From assembly GCA_031265355.1 (NCBI GenBank), contig JAISCT010000060.1, positions 1 through 64,000 on the forward strand: a stretch of DNA of 64,000 nucleotides, read 5' to 3'. How positions within the stretch are numbered: the stretch's first letter is position 1; each line of letters begins with the position of its first letter. Positions 1 through 8,500 of this stretch are shown here, in pieces. Position numbers and translations under genes: made by a program. This stretch comes from Oscillospiraceae bacterium (GTDB lineage Bacteria; Bacillota; Clostridia; Oscillospirales; UBA929). The notes under the pieces were generated by a model. It searched no databases. It was not told where the DNA came from and saw only the letters and a program-made list of their open reading frames with translations.

Positions 1-628
1 TCACTGTCTCCGCCGCGCCGCCCACCGCGGCCACGGACGCGGTGAACTGCTGCGTCGTCCCTCTCGTGACGCTGGCCGTACCGGGCGTGACCGTTACGCC
101 GGTGACAGCCGGAACAGGGCTGGGAGGATTTGAACCGGAATTGGGAACCGCGGTGACTAGATTGGCCCCAAAGGGTGGGACGATAGCTGTGTCAATCACG
201 CCAATTTCCCCGGTATATTTGGTCAGCCTGACCAAAAAAATGACAATGTCGGACGGCGCCGTACCCGTACCGGTATACTTGATATTGACCGTACAGACCA
301 GTGGATCGGTATAAGCATTCATCAGACTTGAAATGCCAAAATAGATACCGCCCTCCCTCTCGCCGGGAGAGGGGCTTATTCCGGAGACACTGTACGAAAC
401 GCTTGTGATTTCCACCTCCGATGGCAACGACACCAGGAAGTCAACACCGCCGAACGGCGCGTCCGGCTGAACGGTGATTTGAAAGCGGCCGCTTTGAGCG
501 GCATCCAGGTTCACGGTGACCGGATCCAACGAATAAGAGAGCGCGTCCGCGCTCGCCACAGGCAAAAACAGGTTGACCGCCATGATGGCGACCAGGGCAG
601 CCATAAGATTGCTAAAAAATTTTTTCAC
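1..628 (-). CDS. Secreted cohesin-like / Ig-like surface protein (C-terminus beyond left edge)
   Basis: The reading frame is open from a GTG at 628 to the window edge (209 codons seen). The GTG follows GAGGGG at good spacing; an in-frame ATG at 649 has no ribosome site. Residues 1-29 form a signal peptide (two Lys, hydrophobic core, VASADA). Residues ~30-155 are a beta-sandwich module clearly paralogous to the N-terminus of the SLH protein at 4032-5456: both have L-x-YS, a GV-(D/E)-F block, the ITSVSYS/ISSVSYS segment, LxCTV and a KYT/QYT motif. I read this module as cohesin-like. From ~177 a second module begins (VTVTPGTASV, then TTQQFTA), typical of bacterial Ig-like group 2 domains. An SLH or other anchor may lie in the missing C-terminus. 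Confidence 0.85.
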   Translation of the reverse strand, partial: MKKFFSNLMAALVAIMAVNLFLPVASADALSYSLDPVTVNLDAAQSGRFQITVQPDAPFGGVDFLVSLPSEVEITSVSYSVSGISPSPGEREGGIYFGISSLMNAYTDPLVCTVNIKYTGTGTAPSDIVIFLVRLTKYTGEIGVIDTAIVPPFGANLVTAVPNSGSNPPSPVPAVTGVTVTPGTASVTRGTTQQFTASVAAVGGAAETV

Positions 629-791
629 GAATACCCCTCTTCTCTTCATGGAATGTCTTCTAGCCCATCTGTGAAAATGCCAAAGCGCGACAAATGCTAC
701 ATTTTTGTTTCACCTCCCCAACCCCGCGCCCGCGTCTCAGAGGCGGGGTGTTGCTTTCATGATGCGAGTCTTACCGAGCGCAAAATATGGG

Positions 792-820
792 TTGACAAGG
801 GAATCAAAAACAATTATAAT
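792..820 (+). promoter_or_regulatory. Sigma-A promoter of the PrsA/SurA-like lipoprotein gene
   Basis: TTGACA (792-797) and TATAAT (815-820) are both perfect consensus, 17 bp apart. The expected start near 827 leaves a leader of about 28 nt before the GTG at 855. Confidence 0.9.
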
Positions 821-854
821 GATTAAAAACAACAAATGATAGGGGTTGTATCTT

Positions 855-1907
855 GTGAAAAAATACCGTTTAATTGCCCTATGTGCTTGTTTCTATCTGG
901 CGCTGACCGCGTGTGACAATCCACCGGAGCCGAGCCCGTCAAGTACGCCGGAACCGGAGATCACGAAGGATTCCGTGGCCTTCTACGTCGGCGAAGAACC
1001 GATCTATTACGCCGAATTTAACTTCCATGTCGTCTCTGGAATCAATACGTATTACAACAGCGAAGAGGGACAAGCAAGTGGATTTGACCCCAATCTTCCA
1101 CTGGCCGAACAGTTTTACCAAGACTCCGAGCTCACGATGGAGGAGATGTTTACAGAGAACACGATAAAAGACTTGCAAAGCATTGTCGCGATGTATCTTG
1201 AGTCGAAGGTCAATGGATACGCAATAGACGAACAAGAAACAGAGAGTATCAATGCATACTTTGAAAGCCTGAATGTCTACATCGAACAGGAAGGCATCAC
1301 AGAAGAAAAGGCATATGAGGATAAGTACGGGGTCGCCATGTCTCACGAGGAGGTATATGCCATCTTGGAGCGGAGTTTAACCGGCAAATCCTATGAGAGC
1401 TACATACGTGAAAACATGACCGCCACCGACCAAGAGCTTGAAGCGTTTTATGAAGAGCACAAAAACGAAGTCATACTCCCCGACTGTCACGAGGTGTCCC
1501 TGCGACTCATCAATTTCACCAACAAGCAAATCGCGTTGGACGTCCTGGAAAAGTTCGAAAACGGCGACAAATCCGAGGAATCGTTTATCGACTTGGTGGG
1601 GCAGTATTCAACAGACGAGGGGGACATCGAGTATGGAGGTCTGTACACCAACCTGTCGCCGCAGAATTACAGCGCCGCGTCATTTGACGAAGTGGAGTCC
1701 TGGGTATTCGACAACGTGCGTGTGCCGGGCGACTATAGCGTTCTCGACACGAAAAACGGATATGAGCTGGTATATTTTGTGGCAAAGGGAGACCCGCTCT
1801 GGAAGTCGTGGAGCCGTTACGCAAAAGAAAATTTAGATATCCAAAGTATCATCGACAAATATCCTATTTCCTATCCGGAAGGCCAAGAATCACCGCGCCG
1901 GCGCTGA
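855..1907 (+). CDS. Lipoprotein of the PrsA/SurA foldase type (divergent parvulin)
   Basis: The GTG at 855 follows AGGGG (841-845) at 9 nt; an upstream in-frame TTG at 846 touches the ribosome site and is unlikely. The 350-aa product has a lipoprotein signal with lipobox LTAC, then a Pro/Ser/Glu linker. The first half (VAFYVGEEPIYYAEF and following helices) resembles the SurA/PrsA N-terminal chaperone domain. A later part (HEVSLRLINF, then EYGGLYTN, then NGYELVYFVAKG) follows the layout of a PpiC-type rotamase, but degenerately. The likely role is folding of exported proteins at the outer face of the membrane, fitting the secreted surface proteins around it. Catalytic isomerase activity is uncertain. 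Confidence 0.75.
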   Translation: MKKYRLIALCACFYLALTACDNPPEPSPSSTPEPEITKDSVAFYVGEEPIYYAEFNFHVVSGINTYYNSEEGQASGFDPNLPLAEQFYQDSELTMEEMFTENTIKDLQSIVAMYLESKVNGYAIDEQETESINAYFESLNVYIEQEGITEEKAYEDKYGVAMSHEEVYAILERSLTGKSYESYIRENMTATDQELEAFYEEHKNEVILPDCHEVSLRLINFTNKQIALDVLEKFENGDKSEESFIDLVGQYSTDEGDIEYGGLYTNLSPQNYSAASFDEVESWVFDNVRVPGDYSVLDTKNGYELVYFVAKGDPLWKSWSRYAKENLDIQSIIDKYPISYPEGQESPRRR

Positions 1908-2023
1908 CGCTCGTAGCATCGACATTCGTGACAATACAAAAGTGCCTGCTGTGTGTGATCGCGCTTGAACAACAAGCCCGCTGTTTGTGCAAAGCAATTT
2001 GCGGCGATACGACTCCGGCTCAT

Positions 2024-2037
2024 AAAGGTATACATTT
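2024..2037. promoter_or_regulatory. Palindromic operator, copy A
   Basis: AAAGGTATACATTT, one mismatch from the palindrome AAAGGTATACCTTT. It lies 74 bp upstream of the -35 box of the promoter at 2112-2140 and is preceded by CTCAT, as is copy C at 9493. Centre-to-centre distance to copy B is 159 bp. Confidence 0.6.
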
Positions 2038-2111
2038 CTGGACACATCCAATGTACCCATCCGGTCTTCCTCGGATTGACCAAAACTTACAAAATTCAAA
2101 CAAATAGGGCC

Positions 2112-2140
2112 TTGACTTTTATATTAATTTGGGATATAAT
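2112..2140 (+). promoter_or_regulatory. Strong promoter with no long gene downstream
   Basis: TTGACT (2112-2117), 17 bp, TATAAT (2135-2140). Only ~130 bp separate the expected start (~2147) from the terminator at 2271-2317. The region 1908-2531 otherwise has no long gene. Confidence 0.8.
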
Positions 2141-2182
2141 AAGGAAAAATCATAAGTTTTGATCTTATATCAACGCTTTCTA

Positions 2183-2196
2183 AAAGGTATACCTTT
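2183..2196. promoter_or_regulatory. Palindromic operator, copy B
   Basis: Perfect palindrome AAAGGTATACCTTT followed by CCAG. Exactly 42 bp lie between the -10 box (ends 2140) and this core, the same distance as for copy C at the GH3 promoter. Confidence 0.7.
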
Positions 2197-2270
2197 CCAG
2201 ATGCGCTCAATCTCGGCAACCCTTTCTGCCACAGTCGGTATAGACTTCAATGTCTTCTATTTTTCTCAAA

Positions 2271-2317
2271 AAAACAGAACAGACTATTATCCATAAAATA
2301 ACAGTCTGTTCTGTTTT
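2271..2317. terminator. Bidirectional intrinsic terminator
   Basis: A perfect 15-bp stem, AAAACAGAACAGACT (2271-2285) against 2303-2317, with a 17-nt loop, an A-run on the left and a T-run on the right. It separates plus-strand transcription from the convergent gene at 2532-3737. Confidence 0.9.
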
Positions 2318-2531
2318 TTATTGTTTATTCTCACTTTTTTCTACTATATCTGGTTGCGCACTCCTATATATAGTGGTTTAACCGCCCCGACTGCCGGCAG
2401 GGTACGTATTTTCTTATTTGCTTCCGCGCCCCGTCAGAGGCCTCGACGACGGAGTGTCTCAAGCTCAGGCCTCCAATCCACTCCCGGGAGACGAGCGCCG
2501 GGGGCTCTAGGTTGCAGAATATTCCATTGCC

Positions 2532-3737
2532 CTACACTGGGTCAGACCGTAGCGTATCATCGGGGACAACAGATTGGATACTGCCAAGGCTAAGTAGCTG
2601 TGACGCCCGTTTTTGCATGTGACGTTCAATTGCACTAAGGTTGTCTTCAGGGAGATTGATTTTCGGGTGGCGCGCAAAAGTGAATCCCAGCATTTTACGC
2701 AGCATGGCCGCTTGACGCGGTGTCATAGCCGACGCACAAATGCTCTCGAATTTCGCCCCGCAAGCGGGATGAGGTGATCTCGTCAAAGCGTACTTATCTA
2801 AGTCAGCATAACTGTCCTTCGAGGCAAAGTTGAACAGCGCATTGCCATTGTCAAACACTGGCGCGGGCGCGATCACTTTACCGGAATGATTGTCTCGAAG
2901 AACGCCAAAATTGTTGAAGTGCCTATCCTCATTGTATATGAGCGCATCAAAAACGAGCATGTCTCGTATGCTGTCGGCAAATGTCTGACCTTGCCGGTCA
3001 TAGTATCGCACAACAGCGGCCAAACTACTATTTTTTACGATACGATAGATCGGCACATATGCCGTGTCGATATCAGTAAATAGCTTACACTTTGAAGCGA
3101 GAATTTCTTTCCAGTTCTCCAAATCATAGTGAACCGCATGGATACCCATATGCTCGGCGATCTGGCAAGCATAGTACTCACTGTAGGGTTCCTTACCTGT
3201 GTTGGATGCTCCTGACGTACCTCCCTTGTACAGATAAATACCATCTCTGTCAATGAACCGCCACGCTTTTGGAAGCATTCCATCCGTGGTCAGTTCAGGG
3301 GATGTCGTGAACACCACGTCGCCGTGAGGAGCGCCCGTATACGCCACAAGCGAGAGCATCTCCGAAAAACGATTTTCATAGAGATTACAGTCCGCAAATG
3401 TGCCGTCAAACCCTTGCGGAACAACCCAGTAGCTATCATTCAGCGACAGCCCTTTGCAGACATCAATGATGCCCTTTGGGTTATCGGCGGACAAACCAAG
3501 CGATTGTAAAATCTCCTCAACAAATGCTCTATTTTTGGGTATGACGCGCCGTCTCAGCCAGTCGCCGAGCGTATCGGGGTTGATCTGCTCAGCTGGGAGA
3601 AGATCCATCGGCAGCAATTCCGCCTTTTTCGGCACAACTGATATATGGCTGACATCAAGCGCCTCAAACGCTCCGCTTGTCATTTCAAACAAAAGCAGCG
3701 ATTCATCAAATAGTCTAAGTTCATATTTGTTATCCAT
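2532..3737 (-). CDS. HipA-like kinase domain protein (stand-alone)
   Basis: ATG at 3737 follows GGAGG at 9 nt; 401 aa. The C-terminal half carries the HipA kinase signature: NEDRHFNNFG at ~269-278 (catalytic Asp ~271, metal-binding Asn) and FDNG at ~295-298 (metal-binding Asp). YKGGTSG near 170 may be the nucleotide-binding loop. Family members phosphorylate protein substrates; in HipBA the target is glutamyl-tRNA synthetase. No HipB/Xre-type antitoxin gene is adjacent, and the first ~100 residues do not look like the usual HipA N-terminal subdomain. It may be a toxin-like or regulatory kinase rather than a classical toxin. Confidence 0.75.
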   Translation of the reverse strand: MDNKYELRLFDESLLLFEMTSGAFEALDVSHISVVPKKAELLPMDLLPAEQINPDTLGDWLRRRVIPKNRAFVEEILQSLGLSADNPKGIIDVCKGLSLNDSYWVVPQGFDGTFADCNLYENRFSEMLSLVAYTGAPHGDVVFTTSPELTTDGMLPKAWRFIDRDGIYLYKGGTSGASNTGKEPYSEYYACQIAEHMGIHAVHYDLENWKEILASKCKLFTDIDTAYVPIYRIVKNSSLAAVVRYYDRQGQTFADSIRDMLVFDALIYNEDRHFNNFGVLRDNHSGKVIAPAPVFDNGNALFNFASKDSYADLDKYALTRSPHPACGAKFESICASAMTPRQAAMLRKMLGFTFARHPKINLPEDNLSAIERHMQKRASQLLSLGSIQSVVPDDTLRSDPV

Positions 3738-3932
3738 TTCAGACGGCCTCCGATTTTTTCTCTTCGTTTTGGCCTTTTATACAATCGCAAATCGCTGTTA
3801 TTGCCAATCATAACACAAGGTATATTGATTTGTCAAGAGGATTCATCAGGAATTTGACAAAGGCCACAAATGATGGGGCTGCGGAGTATACATCCTCTCT
3901 CAGCCCTAGGCGCATACTCTGGATAAATCGGT

Positions 3933-3964
3933 GAAGGCGCCGCTCATTTTTGAACGGCGCCTTC
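3933..3964 (-). terminator. Hairpin downstream of the SLH protein gene
   Basis: A perfect 10-bp stem, GAAGGCGCCG (3933-3942) against 3955-3964, with a 12-nt loop, 68-99 bp beyond the stop of the gene at 4032-5456. There is no clear U-tract, so the termination role is inferred. Confidence 0.5.
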
Positions 3965-4031
3965 GGTCTGTACGAGTAAGGATATCTAAAAAGGAGAGAA
4001 AGTGTATATGAATGACCAAGGTGCGGGTGTC

Positions 4032-5456
4032 CTATTGTTTCACGGCCACTAAGAACCTGTGCAGCATCGCTGCGAACTCGGCGCGGGTCGCCGTCCCCTG
4101 CGGGTCGAACGCGTCGTTTGACCTGCCCCTGATGATATCCTGCAAAACCAGCGCGTTCACGCTTTCTTGCGCATAGCCGCTGATCTTGTCCTTGTCGGTA
4201 AAGTCGCGCGTTTCGGCTGTGTTCTCCGGTATCTTTTTAAGGGCGTTCTCATAGCGGTGGATGATGGTCGCGAGTTGTTCCCGCGTGACGTTTTCATTGG
4301 GACCGAATTTGCCGTTCGGATAGCCGAGTACGATCTTTTCAGCCGCCGCCCAGATCACCGCGTCGGTGTAATACTCTCCCGCAGCCACATCGGGGAAGGG
4401 GTTGCCCAATTCGGAAACGTCAGGCCTCCCTTCCATGCGATACAACACGGTGACCACCATGCCGCGGGTAAGTGTCCTGTCGGGGCTAAACAGCGTGACC
4501 GACATGCCGTTCATCAATTCGTTTTCCCACATATAGTACACATCGCCGTAGAACCAGTCGCTCTCCGCGACGTCCGTGAACGGGAAGAGCGACGCGAGCG
4601 GCGCCGTGTTGTCGCCGACATCCTCTGTACCGCTTACGACGCTCGAACCGCCGCTCGAACCGCGGGTTATGGTAATAACGTACTCCTTTTTCGTTACATT
4701 GTCTTCAGCGGTCACGGTAACCGTGAGCCTGTTCACGCCCACGGCCAGAGAGAGCGCACCCGCACCCGCCACCTTCGCGCCTGCGTGATTGGCAACCGCC
4801 GTTACGGTGACGCCGCTCACGCCGTTGGCCACGGAGGATGTATAGGAAGTTGTATTCGGATCAAAAGCCGGGGTCAACGTACCGGGGCTGACTGTCAGAC
4901 TGAAAAGCGTCGCATCTGTGGAACTTGCGGATGTGCCGCCGCCAAATGGAACCAGCGCGACCCTGATCTCCTTATCCGAAACGCGATCCTCAGTCGTATG
5001 TACAGGATCGTCCGGTTTTTCCCCGATTTTTGTATATTGCTTGATTTCTTTGATAACAAGAGCCGTTTCAACCGAACCCTCGTAAACAACGCTGACCGTA
5101 CATGTCAGCGCGGCGGTAAATTTATTTTCCAACGCGTAACATGAAAAGTAAACCGTATCCGGCTTCTGGCCGCCAGGAGGCGTCATCGGAAGATTTTCGG
5201 CTGCGTCCGTCAAACTGTAACTGACCGAGCTGATCGTGACCCCGCTGGGCAGTTGAATCTCAAATTCGACGCCGGCATACGGCGCCGCCGAACCTGGCAC
5301 CGTTATGTCAAAACTGCCGGTTCCGGCTTCGGTCATATTGATCCTTGTCGAAGATACACTGTAGTCAAGTACGCCAACCACGGCCGCCGCCGCCGTCGTG
5401 GCCAACAGACCCGTTGTCAGAATGACAATCAAGAGCGCAATGAGAATCTTCTTCAT
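4032..5456 (-). CDS. SLH-anchored surface protein with an N-terminal cohesin-like module
   Basis: 474 aa. Order: signal peptide (1-24); cohesin-like beta-sandwich (~27-170) paralogous to the partial protein at 1-628; a cadherin-like beta-sandwich (~182-265, starting LFSLTVSPGTL and ending KEYVITITR, the PF12733 pattern); a Gly/Ser linker; three SLH repeats (~290-474: FPFTDVAESDWFYGDV, FPDVAAGEYYTDAV, DFTDKDKISGYAQ). SLH domains bind pyruvylated secondary cell-wall polymers, so the protein should sit on the cell surface. It lies directly downstream of the dockerin-bearing GH3 gene on the same strand, with a strong hairpin between. The obvious hypothesis is that its cohesin-like module holds that enzyme; cohesin identity rests on fold-level resemblance only. 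Confidence 0.85.
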   Translation of the reverse strand: MKKILIALLIVILTTGLLATTAAAAVVGVLDYSVSSTRINMTEAGTGSFDITVPGSAAPYAGVEFEIQLPSGVTISSVSYSLTDAAENLPMTPPGGQKPDTVYFSCYALENKFTAALTCTVSVVYEGSVETALVIKEIKQYTKIGEKPDDPVHTTEDRVSDKEIRVALVPFGGGTSASSTDATLFSLTVSPGTLTPAFDPNTTSYTSSVANGVSGVTVTAVANHAGAKVAGAGALSLAVGVNRLTVTVTAEDNVTKKEYVITITRGSSGGSSVVSGTEDVGDNTAPLASLFPFTDVAESDWFYGDVYYMWENELMNGMSVTLFSPDRTLTRGMVVTVLYRMEGRPDVSELGNPFPDVAAGEYYTDAVIWAAAEKIVLGYPNGKFGPNENVTREQLATIIHRYENALKKIPENTAETRDFTDKDKISGYAQESVNALVLQDIIRGRSNDAFDPQGTATRAEFAAMLHRFLVAVKQ

Positions 5457-5480
5457 GATTATTTCTCGCTTTCCAAAAGT

Positions 5481-5524
5481 GTTTCATATCCGCCGCCGCG
5501 GATATACGGCGGCGGATATGAAAC
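5481..5524 (-). terminator. 18-bp perfect hairpin between GH3 and SLH genes
   Basis: Arms 5481-5498 and 5507-5524 are perfectly complementary (GTTTCATATCCGCCGCCG) with an 8-nt loop. There is no U-tract, so partial read-through or an mRNA-stabilising 3' end is as likely as full termination. Confidence 0.6.
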
Positions 5525-5560
5525 TGAATGTTGAATGACGTGTGTCTGTCGGTTGTTTGG

Positions 5561-8500
5561 TTATGCGGCGAAATAGGAGCTGATGATCAAGATATCAGCC
5601 AGATTGACGATGCCGTCGGCGTTGGCGTCAAATGCTTGGGCGTCAGCCCAGCCGGCGTCGCCGGCCATATACAGATAATATTTGTTGATGACCCAGGAAA
5701 GGTCAAGGATGTCAATGTAGCCGTCACCGCCCGGAACATTGACGTCAAAACGCCATTGGTTTGAGACGACGGCCGTGGCGCTGGACGGGTTCAGCACGGC
5801 ATAAGCGGCGATCACTTCGGTCGGCGACACCTCGGGTATCAGGACCGATGTGAGCTCTCCTTTGACCTGAGCATTGTTTGTCAGACCGCTTTTGGCCTTA
5901 AAGTTCACCGTCAGTATCTTGACGGGATCTTCAACCGACCAGACCACCCCCTGTTTCAGCAGTACAATGGCGGCCTTGTATACACCGGTTTCGGCGTTGT
6001 AAGTCGGATCTTTCAGGAAGAATGGGCTGAACGAATCCGGAATGTTGATGACGCTGTCGACATAGTCGAGCTTGGCACTGTCGAACTTGGCCGTGAGCTC
6101 GAAGGCATTGGTCCCGGGCACATTGCTCACGGTAACGCCGTAGCTCAGCGCTCCGGAAGAAACAGTGTCCAGAACGGCCGGAGCGATGATACCGGCGACA
6201 AGTTCACCTTCGCCTACCACTTTTTCCACCGTGACTGTCGCGGACAGAGGAAGATTGGCGGAAGAGCCGCCGACCATAAAGGTTCTCTCGCCAAGTACGG
6301 GCTGCCACTTCCCCTTTGTGCCGTCAGACTGCGTGGCGAGCGGCGCGTTGATATCCCAGTACATCAGCTGCTCCCAGCCCACGTCCATGGTAACGGTACG
6401 TTTCTCGCCGGGATCGAGGTACACCTTGTCAAACTGTACCAGCGCTTTCTTGGCGATCTGGACTTCCTCTATGATCTGATTGCGGTTGAGGGCGGGCATC
6501 ACATAGTCCTTGGGCGCACTCAGATAGACCTGGACAGCCTCTCCGCCGGCCACATCGCCGGTGTTCTCGACGTCCACCGAGACGGTGTAGCCGTACTTCG
6601 CACCGGGGGTCGGGACGACTTTCAGGTTGGAGTACCCAAATGTGGTGTAGGACAGACCGTAGCCGAAGGGAAATAAGACCCCATCCGACCCGTTCTTCTG
6701 CCAATCATACCATTTGTAGCCGCCGTAGATCCCTTCGAAGTACACGCTGTAAGTACCCGGAGACGCGACGTTGGCGTTTTGGTTGTATTCGTTTCCGAAT
6801 TGGGACTGCTGCGAGTCCGTCGGGAAGGTGATCGTCGTCTTGCCGCTGGGGTTCACGACGCCGGTCAACAGTTGGGCCGTCGCTGTGCCGATCGTGTCGC
6901 CGCCCAACCACATCCACAAAACGGCATCCACTTTGTCGATCCACGGCATGGAAACGGCCAGAGAGATGTTGCCCACGAAGATGACTTTGTTGCCCGCGGC
7001 GCGCGCGGCGGCGGACACCTCTTCCAGAAGTGACACCTGTACGGCGGCAAGTGTATTGGTGGTTTCTGCGGCCGCGCTTCCGCCGTTGCTTCTCTGATGA
7101 GCGAAGAAGACCACGTCGGTGCCAGGTACGCCGGCGGCGGCCACAGCGGCCGCACGGGAGGCGTCGGTCGTGTTACCTGGCAGCCAGTTCACTTGAAACT
7201 GCGCGTCTTTGGCGTTGAGGGTGGTCCACATGCCAGTCTCTAGCTTATACCAACGGTCCTTGATCAGGGTCACGCTCGTAAAGGTTGCGGGGATATTCAG
7301 ACCCTCACGGGTGGCCACGTCGCTGGACGTGCCGTAGCCCGATCCGGCGGGGATGCTGCTGCCGCGGCCGAAGTTGGGGGCTGCCGTGAAAGTGATGTCC
7401 GTGGAACTTTCGACCTCCATGTCGTCGCCGAGCAGGCTGATTCGACTGTCGCTGACGGCGCCGTAACGGGTACCGCCTATGTTCAGGATTTTGAACCCAT
7501 AGATGCCGTCGGCGGGCGCCTTCAGATAAGTGACGACTCGGCCGGCCTGCCCCTTCACAATGCCGTTGCCGGTGGGGCCGTTCTTATAATCGTTGGTGCC
7601 GGTAAGCACTTTGAGATCCGGGAGGATCTTGCTGACCGTATTGGTCAGTGCTTCCGAGGCCGTGGCCGCGTCGCCGACCGTGAAATTGACGCCGGCGGTG
7701 ACGCCGTCATAATCGCCGGTGTACTGGGGCTGCGTGGGTCTCTCGATCTCGGACCACAGAAGATCGGCCGGGATGGGCTCGCCGACGATGTCGTTGACGC
7801 CGATGTAGCCCTTGACGTCGGAGTTCGGCATCAATTCATCAATTTTCTCCAGTGGGGAGAACTTGGCCTGCACCCAGCCGGCGGAGGCTTCGGAGTAGTG
7901 GCTGGTCAGAGCGTACTGGCCGGAGAGACCGATCACGGCGATTTTCTTGCCGGCGGCGTCCTTCAGCGGCAGCGCGTTGTTCTCGTTTTTCAGGAGGACG
8001 GCGCCCTTGGTCTCGACCTCCAAGTTGAGCGCTTCATTCTCCCAGAGAATGTCATATCTCTCCTGGCCCAGCGGATGGGCGAGCTCGATGGAGTTGTGGC
8101 CGCCTGCGATCGTACCGCGGATGGCCACGCCGTTGTCATCGAGCTGGACGAGACCCAGATAGCCGAGCTTGCCGATGGCCTTCAGGTTGTAATAGGCGTT
8201 CAGCCTGACGTCTTCCAAGGTACCGTAACCCAAGTCTATGGCCTCCTCAAATCTGGCCTGGGTGTTGCGGGAGATCGTGCCGGTCTCAAGGGTGGTGCCC
8301 GAGAAGCCGGAGAACGTCGTGTTTCCGCCCCAGTCTGTCATCGTGAGGCCCTGGTAACCATACATGTTGCGCAGGGTGTCCTTCAGCAGATATGTGTCCC
8401 AGGCAGCTTGGTAGCCGACGGGAAATTCTTTCTCCGATTGGATTGCGTTGGGATTGGGTATACCGACCTGCGGGTAAAAAGCGTTGCCCTGACTGGAGTA

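Larger units (their letters stand above)
2147..2320 (+). other. Predicted short transcript (small RNA, leader remnant or 31-codon ORF)
   Basis: The unit is bounded by the promoter at 2112-2140 and the terminator at 2271-2317. Operator copy B lies within it. The only sizeable frame is ATG 2201 to TAA 2296 (31 codons, MRSISATLSATVG at its start), without a convincing ribosome site. It could be a small RNA, or the stranded control region of a lost gene, since its promoter/operator geometry matches that of the GH3 gene. Confidence 0.35.

Noticed and set aside
2321-2593. 90-codon plus-strand frame after the terminator at 2271-2317
   Set aside because: It lies beyond a terminator, has no ribosome site, and overlaps the 3' end of the HipA-like gene; 2318-2531 holds nothing else I can support.
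4008-4052. 14-codon plus-strand ORF with a strong AAGGAG ribosome site (3991-3996)
   Set aside because: It runs into the 3' end of the SLH gene and encodes no known peptide; the site may be chance or a relic. Not enough to call a gene.
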